Positions 11,965 to 23,723 of a stretch of DNA of 57,500 nt are shown one piece after another. The translations under genes were made by a program, and so were the position numbers. Source of the stretch: Neocallimastix lanati (nom. inval.) (taxonomy: Eukaryota; Neocallimastigomycota; Neocallimastigomycetes; Neocallimastigales; Neocallimastigaceae). The DNA lies in NCBI GenBank assembly GCA_016946835.1, contig JACVTC010000112.1, positions 175,001 through 232,500 on the forward strand. Reading direction: 5' to 3'. The notes under the pieces are model-generated. The model searched no databases. It saw nothing but the letters and a program-made list of their open reading frames with translations, and had not been told where the DNA came from. Position 1 is the first letter of the stretch. Each line of letters opens with the position of its first letter.

Positions 11965-13559
11965 TTATTATAGTATTAAGGTTATAACAAATTCCTATAA
12001 TTTAATTTTTATTAATTTTTTATTCAAAAAAAATTTTTTCCTAAATAATAGGATAAGGATATATAATTAAGTAATTATAATTACATAAATTATAAAAAAA
12101 TGTTAAATATTTTGGGGGAATAATTTTAATTCATAAATAGGTAATTTTTTAATAATTTTAGTTAAGTAATCTGTTAATATTACCACTAAAAAACAAACAG
12201 TTAAAAGTATCAACTCTTCTTAACAAGAAAGGATAATTCTAACCTATACAGATAATTGTTTTATTGATATTTCTACATAAAACATCAGTATATCAATATT
12301 TGTATATATAATATATAATAAAAGTTACATATGTATGTTAAATAATATAAATAATATATTATATATAAGTTAAATTTTGACAATTTATTGGTTTTTTCTA
12401 ATTTATCATAAATAGATAATAGTTAAAACTTTAAATATGAACTTCAATTTTATTGGTTTATAATTAATGGTGTAATATATTATTGTATTATTAATAATAA
12501 TTTATTTTTCTTTTCTATTATTAATATTAAATTATTTGTTTTTGAATATATATTAATTTATATTAACTTATTATCCTAGTACAATCAAACTTTAATTTAT
12601 AATAAAAATAATGAATGTAAAAATAATTTTATAAAGCGCTAGGTTAAATAAAGGATTAGATTATTAATTTGTTGATTATAATACTATTTAATTAAATAAT
12701 AAATTAATAATATGGAAAAAAATAAAAATATTAATTATTAAAATTATCTAATTATAGTATGATATTTTATAAAATTTTTATAATAAAAAAAGAATAGAAT
12801 TTTTATATACAATTCTATTTATCTAAATTAAATAAATGAAAAATTATGATATAAATAAATAAATAATTAATTAAAATGCAGTAAATAAATAAATAAATGA
12901 ATAAATAAAAATGTGATTATATTATCTATATTAAAAAAAATAATTATTTTAAATTTATTATTGTTAAGATTGAATATTAGTAGTATTCATAAATAAAAAC
13001 TATAACAATAAAAGATAAGATAAAAAACATTTTTTATAAATAGTAGCATGACAGTTAATATATATTTTGTATAATTTATTTATTCATTCAAAGTTATTTT
13101 TTGTTGTTAATAAAATACTCAAATTTTAAATAATTTCCCTTTTTTTTTTTTTTTTTTTTGCCATATTTTATTCCTAAAAAATCAATAACATTATCTTAAT
13201 TACATTTTATTTAATTAAAATACATGAAATAATGCATTGAAATTTTTTTTCTTTGTTTTTTAAAATGAAAGTGTAATTCATTTACTCAACTCGTTTATGG
13301 AGTTCATTTATTCAGTTATTTATTTATTCATTCGTTTATTTCATTAAATTGTCAATTTCATTAATTTACTATATTCAATTATCATCCATATATTTCATTC
13401 ATATTTCATTCATTTTTTTTGCATTAAATTATTTTGTTCATTCATTTATCTATTTATAATATTAATTTTATGTATGAAACATAAAACAAATTAATAATTA
13501 TGTTACTCTTTATTCATTATTTTATTCTACTATTCGATATTATAGCTCATTATATTTAT

Positions 13560-13598
<39 letters not shown>

Positions 13599-14168
13599 TA
13601 TTTATACTTTAAATTAATTTTTTAATATTCTTTTTTTCTTTTTTCTTTCGTTTCTTTAATTTTAAAGTTTTTACTTGTATAAGCCATTTTCCATGATAGC
13701 AAATTTAATTCAACTATATATCGAAATAGTATTATTTATATATTATTAATATTATTAAATATATTTATTTCTTTTGTATATTGTAAAAAGTATACAATCT
13801 ACTTATAAAATATATATTTATTTTTATTAAAATAAATAAATAATAAATAATAAATAATAAATAATAAATAATAAATAATAAATAATAAATAATATTTAAT
13901 TAAATAAATCTACATCATTTAATTATTTTATTTAATTATTCATTCATCTATTTCATTTATTTATTTTTATTCATTCATTTCATTTATTTAAAGTATTAAT
14001 TTTATGTATTAAACATGAATCATATGTATAATTTTATTTATATTAAATATTTTATTTTACTATTTTTTTTTATTTTAAAATTATTACAGAATATTAGCCT
14101 TTATAATTTATATAAATACAATTGCAATATTTCAAATTTTTATTCTGAAATTTCGTAATAGCATTAAA
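10294..14168. other. gene desert, AT-rich
   Basis: About 3.9 kb upstream of the CTL gene. It has short microsatellites (TAA at 11832-11862, TTA at 11928-11970, a TAAATAA heptamer array at about 13845-13890), a 37-base T-run near 13560 and a small 9-bp stem, ACAATTACT/AGTAATTGT, at about 10620-10642. No ORF, splice-linked exons or tRNA was recognised. The CTL promoter must lie at the left end, but no specific element can be named. Confidence 0.6.
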
Positions 14169-15084
14169 TTTAGTGTCTTTATTTTTTTTTCTTACTTCCT
14201 GGCATAGAAATATTATGACAGTCACCACACTTTGGTATGCCTTCACATAGGCAGATATTGTCTCTGCTGGACGGCCTTACTGAGTGTTCAGCATTGACGC
14301 TCTGATATGCATATTGTAGTTGAGAATTTTCTTGGATATTTTTTCTTGGAGTGCTTCTCCAATTTCTAACTTCCCTTTGAAGTCAAGGTCTAATATAACC
14401 TAACCAATAAAAATACGTTCCAGCTAGCTCACTTGGCAATTGCATATTAATCAGAAAGATTGTTTTTGGGAGAGTTGCATTTCCCCAAGTTGCTATTCGC
14501 CAGGTTGCATTTCGACAAGTAGAGTATTGATATAAATAAATGAATAAATAAATAAATATTAATTCAAAATAAATTTTTTAAAATTGTTTTTATGCGATAT
14601 TAATAATATTTAATTTTATTTATTGATTTATTTATTTATTATTTAATAATTTTCAATTTGGCGAAATGCCACATTTTTTTAATACGCCACATGCTTTCAA
14701 AAAATTGGCGAAATGCAATCTGGCGAAATGCAATTTGGCGAAATGCCCCATTGTTTTTGTTGAATTTATCTACACACATATGTACCCATTTACTAAAAAT
14801 TCCTCATAAATTAATTGAATGAAAGTACTTGCGCAACCCTCTCAGGCTCACAGTTAGGACAGTATCTTCTCTATATTATTTAGGTTTACAGGTAAATACT
14901 TCCTTTCCCTTTATATATATATATTATTCTTATTCTTAATTTCCTAACTACTATATTCAGAAAAAACCTCTTGTGTGGAAAACCGAGAATGGTTAAAGAG
15001 CGGGACCAAACCAGGAGTCTTATGCATGCTAGTCCATGGACTTGTAACCAGGATAGAACTTTGGTTCGATTTTAGTGTCTTTAT
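14169..15084 (-). mobile_element. poly(A)-tailed retroposon with 14-bp target-site duplication
   Basis: A GC-richer island bounded by the direct repeat TTTAGTGTCTTTAT at 14169-14182 and 15071-15084. Directly inside the left copy is a T-run (14183-14190) that is the poly(A) tail of a minus-strand insertion. This is the hallmark of target-primed reverse transcription. The last part before the tail (about 14200-14330) shares TTCAGCATTGACGCTCT with the C-terminal coding region of the intact LINE and can be read as QSVNAEHSVR followed by a Cys-rich tail. The 5' half (15070-14760) matches nothing else in the window. It is probably a non-autonomous or 5'-rearranged LINE-related retroposon. A MITE sits inside it at 14468-14749; without that the body is about 600 bp. 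Confidence 0.8.
14468..14749. mobile_element. MITE-like element with 15-bp subterminal repeats and 9-bp TSD (Mutator-like)
   Basis: A 282-bp element flanked by the direct repeat ATTGTTTTT at 14459-14467 and 14750-14758. The ends are GGG...CCC. The left end carries three tandem 15-bp units (14475-14519, consensus TTGCATTTCGCCARG). The right end carries the same three units inverted (14704-14748), with a fourth weak copy at 14656-14670. The interior is AT-rich and has no ORF. A 9-bp duplication with long, repeat-bearing inverted ends fits a non-autonomous Mutator-superfamily transposon. The superfamily call is an inference from TSD length and end structure. Confidence 0.78.
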
Positions 15085-15518
15085 ACATTATGTAATCTGT
15101 ATAATTATTAAAGTATGAATAAAAGCATGTTAAAGTAACTATGTAATACCCAATTAAAGTTGCAACATATGAACTTTTAATTTCCTTTTAAACAATATGA
15201 ATACATCTATAAAATAAATCTAAAAAAAAAAAAATTATTTTATTTATACTGACTTCAATAAATAATTTTTTAAATTTTTAAATATTCAAATTTCTTGATA
15301 TTTTCATACTTTCTTCCACAATAATTTATTTAAAAAGAAATAAAAATAAGGTTTTAAAATAGTTAAGTTGCCTGTGCTTGTTTCTTTTAAAAGGAAGGAC
15401 GAGGATTAAAATAGATTTATTTTTATTATTTATAAATTCTTTGGTAAAAAAAATTTATATACAAAATAATTTTTATTTAATAGACTTCGAAAAATAAATT
15501 TTTAAATCATCGATGGTT

Positions 15519-15560
<42 letters not shown>

Positions 15561-16678
15561 AAAAAGAAAAAGGATGATTATCCAATTTATTTTTCTATAA
15601 TTTTTTTTTATTTTAAACTTGCAATTTTTAATTAAAATAAATTAAAAATAAAGCAAAATAAAGAAAAACATAAGAAAATAAACAAACAAACAAAAGAACA
15701 ATATTAGATTTTTATTTGTTTTATTTTTAATGATTATCACTTTTATAAAGTATTAATCTATTTTAGTACAATAAATATTTTTATTTAGATTTATATATTA
15801 TTATATTAGTAAAATTTCTTTTTAAAATTTTAATTTTTTTCAAAAAGGAAAAAAATAAAATTTATAAATTTATACTATAATAATAGTTTTTAATCTTTAT
15901 CTTATATGTAAGCATGTAAGATAAAAAGTATGAAAACAATTATTAAAAACCAAAAATATAAGAAAAAGTATTGCAATAATTAGCTTTTATTATTTACATT
16001 AACAATGGGTATTTATTACAAATTAAATAATATTTTAAAGTTCTAAAGTATTATATAAATTGTCTATGGGAACTTTCTTTTAATTTTTTCATTATTTATT
16101 TTCATTGACACAAGACATATTGGTTTGTAAAAGGTTACTTAATATTTTATATATTTTTTGTATTTTTTGATTTATATTACTCTCAGTAATGCATTTTTAC
16201 CAAAATAAGAAAATATACTGTATGTTGTATTACTATGAAAAGCCATCATTAACTGTTTGTTCAGCAATTTGTTTAATTGCTGATGCTGATTTATAAATTG
16301 TGAACAAATACAATATCAGAATTGTATTATTTAAATATTATTAATAATATTAAATATTTTTATTTCATTTATATATTATATTAATTAAATTGTGAAAGTA
16401 GACCGAGTATACAATCCATTTTATTATAATATATGTATATATATATATTTTTATTTTTTATGAATTAATTTATATATATTTATTATATAATGAAATATAT
16501 TTATTTTGAATATTAAGGTTAAGGTTGAAGTTTTAATATTAAAAATAAGAAAGTATAATTGATATTAATTATATATTAATATATTATAATATATTAATAA
16601 TATATAAGAAATAAAATTAATATATTTTTGAAAAAAGTATTGAAAGATTTCGATAAATATAATCAAATAAATTAATTA

Positions 16679-16770
<92 letters not shown>

Positions 16771-17381
16771 ATTAATAAATAATACAGTAAATAAAAGTAA
16801 ATAAATAAATTAAATAAATAATTTATGGATTGATTTTCAAATCAAAAGTGTATATATGATAAGATGGTATATTTTAATTTATTTGTTGTATAATGATACT
16901 ATATTTATTATTTAATCATTCCTTTTTTAAAAAATGTGAAAATATTGAAATATTTAATTATAATTAAATATCTTAATAATATTTAATAATATATATATAT
17001 AATTTTTATTTTACTTTTTTTTAAAATAAATAAATAATTAAATAATTCCTCCAAGGTTTTTTTTTTTTTTTTTTAAAAAAATTTTTTTAAAATAAAAAAA
17101 AAGAAAAATTAAAAAAAAAATAATAATAATAAAAAAAAAAAAAAGAAAAACTAAAAAAAAAGAAATAAAAGATAAAAATAATCTTTATATTTCAAAACAA
17201 ACAAACAAAAAAGAAAAAACAAACAAAAAAAAAAAAAAAAAAAAAAAAAAAAACAACTTTTTTATATATATAAAAAACTAATTTAAGTTGTAAAGAATAA
17301 TTTATTGTAATTAATAATTTTTTAATACATAAAATTATTATATATTTAAGATAAATATTATTATTTAGAAATTATATATAT
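15085..17381. other. gene desert upstream of the metallopeptidase gene
   Basis: Contains a 39-base T-run near 15521, a nested inverted repeat at 16256-16308, an (AAAT)n tract at about 16680-16770, and A-rich and poly(A) stretches at 17090-17255 just before the next gene. No coding feature was recognised. Confidence 0.6.
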
Positions 17382-17843
17382 ATGAAATTAAATAACAAAT
17401 TAATATTACTTGCTAATTTATTGGCAGTAAATGGTCATTTTGTTAAAAGGAATTTCTTTAATAATCATAAAATCGATATATATAAAAATGTTGTTCCAAA
17501 TAGTTTAGAACAAATTGCTAAAGATGCTTCTAATGGTAATAGAGTTAATAAATTAGTAAAATCAACAATAGAATTTAAAGAACCTTTAGTAGATTTTAAG
17601 CAAGGAAAGTATATAAAAGTTCCCCTTGATGATCCTTTTAATCTTAGTATTCATTGTTATAATCAAGAGTCTTGTGGGGATTATCCTGATAAAGTTAAAA
17701 AAGGTTCCTATTATGTAGCTAATGCATTAGGTACTGTCATAAGAAATTATAATTTTATATTAAAATTATTATATTTTACTAAATATACTTTATAAAAATG
17801 AAAATTAAAAAACTTATTTTTTTAATATTTTTGTATTTTCTTT

Positions 17844-17876
<33 letters not shown>

Positions 17877-19115
17877 AACATAAAATAAATAAATAAATAA
17901 ATAAATATTAATGATATATATATTAATGATACTTATTTTTGCAATAAAAACTATAAATATTAATATATATATATATATAATTTTTTTTTCCATATTAAAT
18001 AATATATACATATATTATATTTTATTATGAATATATATATAGAATTTTATACTCCAGTAAATGTTAATGTTACAATTTTCCCATTCTGTAATTATGTTAG
18101 TAGTTCTAATTGTGAATCAATTATGGGTATTACTTATCCTCCTACATTTATTCCATTGAAAGAAACTAAAGATAGTGAAGAATTCCTTTATCCACAAGCT
18201 TTAGCTAAACAATTAAATATTGATTCTGGAATGGATTATGATCCTGTTGATTTTCTTATTTATTTAAATAGTAGTTACAAACCTGATGCTGATCATGATA
18301 ATAGAGCTTTAATTGTAACTCATGAAATATTACATGGTTTGGGTTTCTTCCATCAAATTAATCCAGTGAGTGTATATATTAGTAATTACCAATCTTTATT
18401 TAAAGATGATTTTGCTATTCCACCAGTTCAGTATGTTGAAGAGGGTACACTCTCTAAATATCAAGGTTGGACTCCCTTCTCTATTTTTGATAAATATATT
18501 GTTAGATCTACTTACCCAAATGAATATTTATATACAAAATTACAAAGATTTAGAGATCATAGTATGAATTTTGAAATTGATTCCAAAAAAACAACTAAAA
18601 AACAATATAATACTTTTGTAAATAAATTTAAGGAATTATCCAGTGATAAAAATGCTGCTCCTGGAGGTGTTGAAGTTGCGAAATTATTTAAAACTTTAAA
18701 TGCTGTTGGTTTTCGTACATGGGATGGTAGTATTATTGAATTACAAACTTTTGATGGTGTTTATGAAAGTGCAAGTAGTATCAGTCATATCAATGCTCCA
18801 TTCTTATGTAAAAATAGCACTTCCTGTTCTTCCACAAGTAAATATCCAGATGAAAATTATTTAATGTACTTTACAGTAATTAATAATGCTTCAACTGATA
18901 GATTAATTAGTGCTTTTAAAAATAAATCACCACATGATTTAATTGGTCCAGATGTTATTAGAATTTTGATTACCCTTGGCTGGAATGAAAAAAGAAGTAC
19001 TATTGTTAATAATAATCAATATTCACTTGGTAGCGATGGTCATTATAACTGTAAAGTAAATTACTTAACTATTCTTTTATCATTTGCCGTACTTTGTATT
19101 ACGTATTTAATCTAG
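17382..19115 (+). CDS. secreted metzincin-type zinc metallopeptidase, 2 exons, 473 aa
   Basis: Exons 17382-17730 and 18043-19115; the intron has GTACTG at 17731 and TATATAG before 18043. Splicing joins YYVANAL to EFYTPVNV in phase 1 and removes the poor C-terminal extension the unspliced first exon would encode. An N-terminal signal peptide (about residues 1-18, hydrophobic LILLANLLAVNG) is followed by a possible KR processing site. The catalytic zinc motif HEILHGLGFFH at 210-220 matches HExxHxxGxxH, the full three-His metzincin pattern. DENYLMYFTV near 395 could supply the Met-turn. The last 20 residues are hydrophobic after a Cys (LTILLSFAVLCITYLI), suggesting a GPI signal or membrane anchor. 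It would hydrolyse proteins outside the cell or at the surface. The exact peptidase family (M8, M10, M12 or M43-like) cannot be fixed. Confidence 0.8.
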
Positions 19116-19469
19116 AAACCAAAAAAAGGAAGGGTTTTTATTTATTATTTTATTTTATTTTTTTTTTTTTTTAGCTTTCTTTTTTTTTATATAAAAAAAA
19201 AGTATATTTAAAAATTAATTATATATATAAATTTTTAATTTTTAATTTCTTTTTTTTAATATTATAATTGTTATTATTTATTAAATTAATATATATATTA
19301 TTTATTAGCAATAAATAATAATATGTTATAATATTTTGGTCTCCTTTATATATATATTAATACGAAACAGTACAGTATATGAAGTAATATATTCACTAAA
19401 AAAAAAAAAGAGAGAAAGAGAGAGAGAGAAAGAAAGAAGTAAAAAAAAGATAAATAAACTTATTATTAC

Positions 19470-19500
<31 letters not shown>

Positions 19501-20552
19501 TTGTATAAATTAGATTCTCATTAATTATTAATTGCCATTATGAATAATTATTTTTAGTTAAATTAAAGAAAAAAAAAAAAAGAGAGTTGATGGACAATGA
19601 TCAAAAAGAAAGATTTGCTTAATAATTGATTTATTGATTTAATTTATAAAATAATAACAAGTAATATTAATTGTAAAAAAAAAAAAAAAAAAATTTATTA
19701 TATATAATATATGTATATATATAACAAAATAACATTAATTATTCAAATATTATTATTTATTTATTACATAATAACGTTAATCTCATAATTATATATAACA
19801 AAATTATAATAACCATATTACTATTTATATATATATATAATGAAGTAGTATTAATCATAAAAAATATTACTATATAGTATTAAATATAGTTAAGAAAGAA
19901 AAATATATGAAAAAAAAAAATATTAAATTTTTTAGAATAATTAAAAAAAAAAATTTTTATTATTAAAAGAATTTATATGTACATATTATATAAATATATA
20001 ATTATATTAAAAATTATGTATCTTATTATATTATTATCATCATAATTATTATTATTAATTTATTTATTAAAAAAAAAAAAAAAAGATATATAATTATTTA
20101 TTATAATTATGAGAATTCTATATAATTATTCTATCAATTTAATAATTTTCTTTTAATTTATTTTGTTTTATTATTTTATTATTTCATCATAAAATATTAA
20201 GCCTAATAATAATAGTTAAATAATAATTTTAATAATAATAATTGTAATAATAAAGAAAAATCATAATTATTATTATAAAGTAGCAAAAAAGAAAACTATC
20301 AAAATTACAAAAGTCAAAAACAAAGAACAACAAAAACAAAAAACAAAGAAAAAAAAAAAAAAAAAGAAATTAAAAATTAAAAAATTTAAAAAAAATTAAA
20401 AAAAAAAAAAACTAAAAAAAGGAACAAACTAGAAATTCAATAACAAGAATTAAAAAGATACTAAAAAAAAAAAAAAAAAAAAAAAGCATATATATATATT
20501 AAATTATATAAAATAAAAAATATTAAGCTTACTTATACTGTAAGTTTAGATA

Positions 20553-20618
<66 letters not shown>

Positions 20619-20697
20619 TGCAAATGCCTAAAAATTCATCTACTTTTATTTTATTTTATTTTATAATCTAAATAAATAAAATTAATAAAATAATCAA

Positions 20698-20738
<41 letters not shown>
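19116..20738. other. gene desert, AT-rich
   Basis: Holds a GA-rich tract (about 19399-19450), a TTA microsatellite (about 19470-19500), many A-runs, a 57-base T-run near 20560-20616 and an (AT)n tract (20704-20735) ending at a duplicated LINE-like segment. No coding feature was recognised. Confidence 0.6.
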
Positions 20739-20739
<1 letters not shown>

Positions 20740-21317
20740 TCTTTTTTTTTTTATTTGTTAAAATTTATCTTATAATTATTTTGTCATATTTTACATAATG
20801 TATATAACATATATATATATATATTTTAAAATTAAAAGGATATATTCATAATTTTGTTATTGGTATTAAAATTTTTATTTCAGTATCAAATAGATAAAAC
20901 CTTTTGTTTTAATTTTATATATTTACTTATTTATTCTTTAAATAGTGATATCTTTATACAATATGTATATATATAAAACAGACTAGGAATAAATTTTATT
21001 TAATAATATTTATTAAAATATATCTATAAAAATTTTTTTTTTTACATTAATATAAAAAAAAAGGACGAAATGACCTTTAACTCTCTTCCCATTCATTGAT
21101 GGTAACTCTATGTGAGTAAAAATTATCATTTGAATCCGTAACCGAATTTTTTCTTTACTTTATTGTTTTGATGTCGACGCTTTTGACAACGATAGGTCTT
21201 CTTTAAAATTTTCACATAATGTTACTGCATTTCTGCTAAGAAGGAGACACTATGATTTATATATAATGATAGTGTTTTTAACATATTACAAACCTACTTA
21301 GTTGAATGCATATTGAG
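20739..21317 (-). repeat. 578-bp duplicated segment, copy 1 (LINE family D 3' end)
   Basis: Nearly identical to 36740-37316 on the same strand, with only scattered substitutions and small indels. On the minus strand it carries a decayed LINE tail: AGCGTCGACATC, the nucleotide form of the SVDI/SVNxE block, and a motif VTINEWEES that parallels VIIDEWEKLE of family B, then about 300 bp of AT-rich 3' UTR-like sequence. No intact reading frame remains. Confidence 0.85.
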
Positions 21318-21353
21318 CATATATTTAGCATATTGAATGTTTAAGAGCATAAG

Positions 21354-21637
21354 TTGTTCAAACTAACTAGGTTTTGCATAACTAACATATATCACATATA
21401 TATATATATAAACAATGATAGTTCATATAGATATCAACATATGAATAATATGCGATAAAACTAGTATATTAATATGTATGTGATTTGGGCTGATTTTATA
21501 TATAAATAATATAGTTGCATAGTTTGATTCATATGTTGATATTTTACGATTATTATTGTTCATATATATTATATAAACAATGTTGTTAATATGCAGATTT
21601 TGAATGCCTTTTGATACTAAAACTAGCTTGAACAATC
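21354..21637. repeat. imperfect palindromic (inverted-repeat) segment
   Basis: Outer arms GTTGTTCAAACTAACTAG (from 21354) and the complement of ACTAGCTTGAACAAT (ending 21637). Inner arms ATATCAACATATGAAT (21431-21446) and ATTCATATGTTGATAT (21527-21542). It lies between two LINE-D pieces, so it is either a small foldback or MITE insertion or a rearranged part of that LINE. A 70-codon minus ORF here (21423-21635) looks fortuitous. Confidence 0.5.
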
Positions 21638-21689
21638 AGAAAAAAAAAAAAAAATTTAATAAAAAATTTTATCAATAAAAATTGAATGA

Positions 21690-21880
21690 ATTGTTGCCCA
21701 AAAATTTAAAGAATTTTTAGACTTTAAAAGTATCTAGTATTGTAAAATTAGGGTAATGCGGTTACATACATCACAACAAGGGCAAACCTGTTAGGTAATC
21801 CTTTGATCATTAAGTTTGCTTGTTATATAAGGTTTCATATCAAATCTAAATTCATATTGAATTCATCAAATCCAAATAAA
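21690..21880 (-). pseudogene. LINE zinc-finger fragment (family D-like)
   Basis: The stretch CACAACAAGGGCAA at about 21772 matches the family-B LINE at 39304-39317, where it encodes the CCPCC zinc-finger core. Neighbouring bases align with small indels. It is decayed and runs into the (AAAAT)n array at its right end. Confidence 0.6.
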
Positions 21881-22663
21881 ATAAAATAAAATAAAATAAA
21901 ATAAAATAAAATAAAATAAAATAAAATAAAATAAAATAAAATAAAATAAAATAAAATAAAATAAAATAAAATAAAATAAAATAAAATAAAATAAAATAAA
22001 ATAAAATAAAATAAAATAAAATAAAATAAAATAAAATAAAATAAAATAAAATAAAATAAAATAAAATAAAATAAAATAAAATAAAATAAAATAAAATAAA
22101 ATAAAATAAAATAAAATAAAATAAAATAAAATAAAATAAAATAAAATAAAATAAAATAAAATAAAATAAAATAAAATAAAATAAAATAAAATAAAAAAAA
22201 TTTAATAAAATAAAATAAAATAAAATAAAATAAAATAAAATAAAATAAAATAAAATAAAATAAAATAAAATAAAATAAAATAAAATAAAATAAAATAAAT
22301 AGTAGAATATGAATATAAAGTACAGATTGAATAAAATAAAATAAAATAAATTAAAAAATAAAATAAAATAAAATAAAATAAAATAAAATAAAATAAAATA
22401 AAATAAAATAAAATAAAATAAAATAAAATAAAATAAAATAAAATAAATAGTAGAATATGAATATAAAGTACAGATTGAATAAAATAAAATAAAATAAAAT
22501 AAAATAAAATAAAATAAAATAAAATAAAATAAAATAAATAGTAGAATATCGAATATATAAAGTACAGATTGAATAAAATAAAATAAAATAAAATAAAATA
22601 AAATAAAATAAAATAAAATAAAATAAAATAAAATAAAATAAAATAAAATAAAATAAAATAAAA

Positions 22664-22735
<72 letters not shown>
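21880..22735. repeat. (AAAAT)n composite satellite, locus 1
   Basis: Pentamer AAAAT array of about 790 bp broken by three copies of a spacer of about 38 bp (around 22299-22331, 22447-22480, 22538-22573) with the core TAGTAGAATATGAATATAAAG then TACAGATTGAAT. It passes into (AAAT)n at about 22664-22727. The long minus-strand ORF in the array (22351-22776) is a translation of the repeat, not a gene. Confidence 0.9.
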
Positions 22736-22742
<7 letters not shown>

Positions 22743-22970
22743 TAGAAAAAAAAAAATATGAGTAAAAAAATGTCAATATTATAGAGATAGACGTTGAATA
22801 AATTTTTTTAAAACCAAATTTAAACTTTTTTTTTTTTTTATTTTTGTATTTAATTGATCTAATCGTAGGAGTAATAATAATAATAATAATGAATATTTTC
22901 CCAGTAAAATTTCCTTATTTCTTCAAAGAAGTTCTGTTATTATGTGTTGCGTATTGTTATAATCAACATG

Positions 22971-23012
<42 letters not shown>

Positions 23013-23723
23013 CGTTCATACAAATTGAGAAATAATATAAAATCTTTCCACTTTTAAAAAACAGTCGAACCATCGTCCATAGTACAAAAATTTGCTATAA
23101 GAGGTATAAATAATTTTTTAGGCATTGAATGCCTTATTTAATTTATTAATTTAAAATAATAAAAGGACTTATTTTAAATAATTAATATATTATTTATTAT
23201 ATTACTTTTAATTGAACTATATTTTTATATTATTTAAAAATAAAAAGGTACTTCTTTAATAAAGGAAAAAAATAAATTAAATATATATTTATTTTATTAT
23301 TATTATTATTATTATTTTTTTTTTATGTCCAATAAATATAAAACAAAAAATTCTTTTTTAAAAAAAAAAAAAAAATAATGAAATATATATTTATATAAAA
23401 TTTTTTATTTCTATATAATTTTAAACACTACACTTTTCTTATATATATATATTATATATATATAAATATACGAGAGCTTTAAAAACTATTTAAAATAAAT
23501 AAATATATATATTTTAAAATCCTTTCTTAAATAGGTATATTAAAAATAGTTTTAAAAAAAATAATAAAAAAAAGTTATTTAAAATTATAAAATCTATAAT
23601 TAAAAAAAATTTATTTTTTAAACCATATATATAGTGTGTATCATTTATTAGATATGGATGATTATATCATTAAAAAAATTATCTAAAAAAAAAAAATGGA
23701 ATGCTGAATAAAATATAATAAAT
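22736..23723. other. non-coding AT-rich spacer
   Basis: T-runs at 22829-22840 and about 22973-23012, A-runs and TTA microsatellites. It ends at the stop codon of the Rab6 gene. Nothing coding was recognised. Confidence 0.6.

Noticed and set aside
14960-15070. tRNA-like head (GGTTCGAT, possible box B) at the 5' end of the retroposon
   Set aside because: An acceptor-like pairing can be drawn, but the D-arm and T-arm do not fold and box A is missing, so a tRNA-derived SINE head is not supported.
22351-22776. Phe/Ile/Leu/Tyr repeat ORFs on the minus strand (also 27298-27672)
   Set aside because: Translations of (AAAAT)n satellite arrays.
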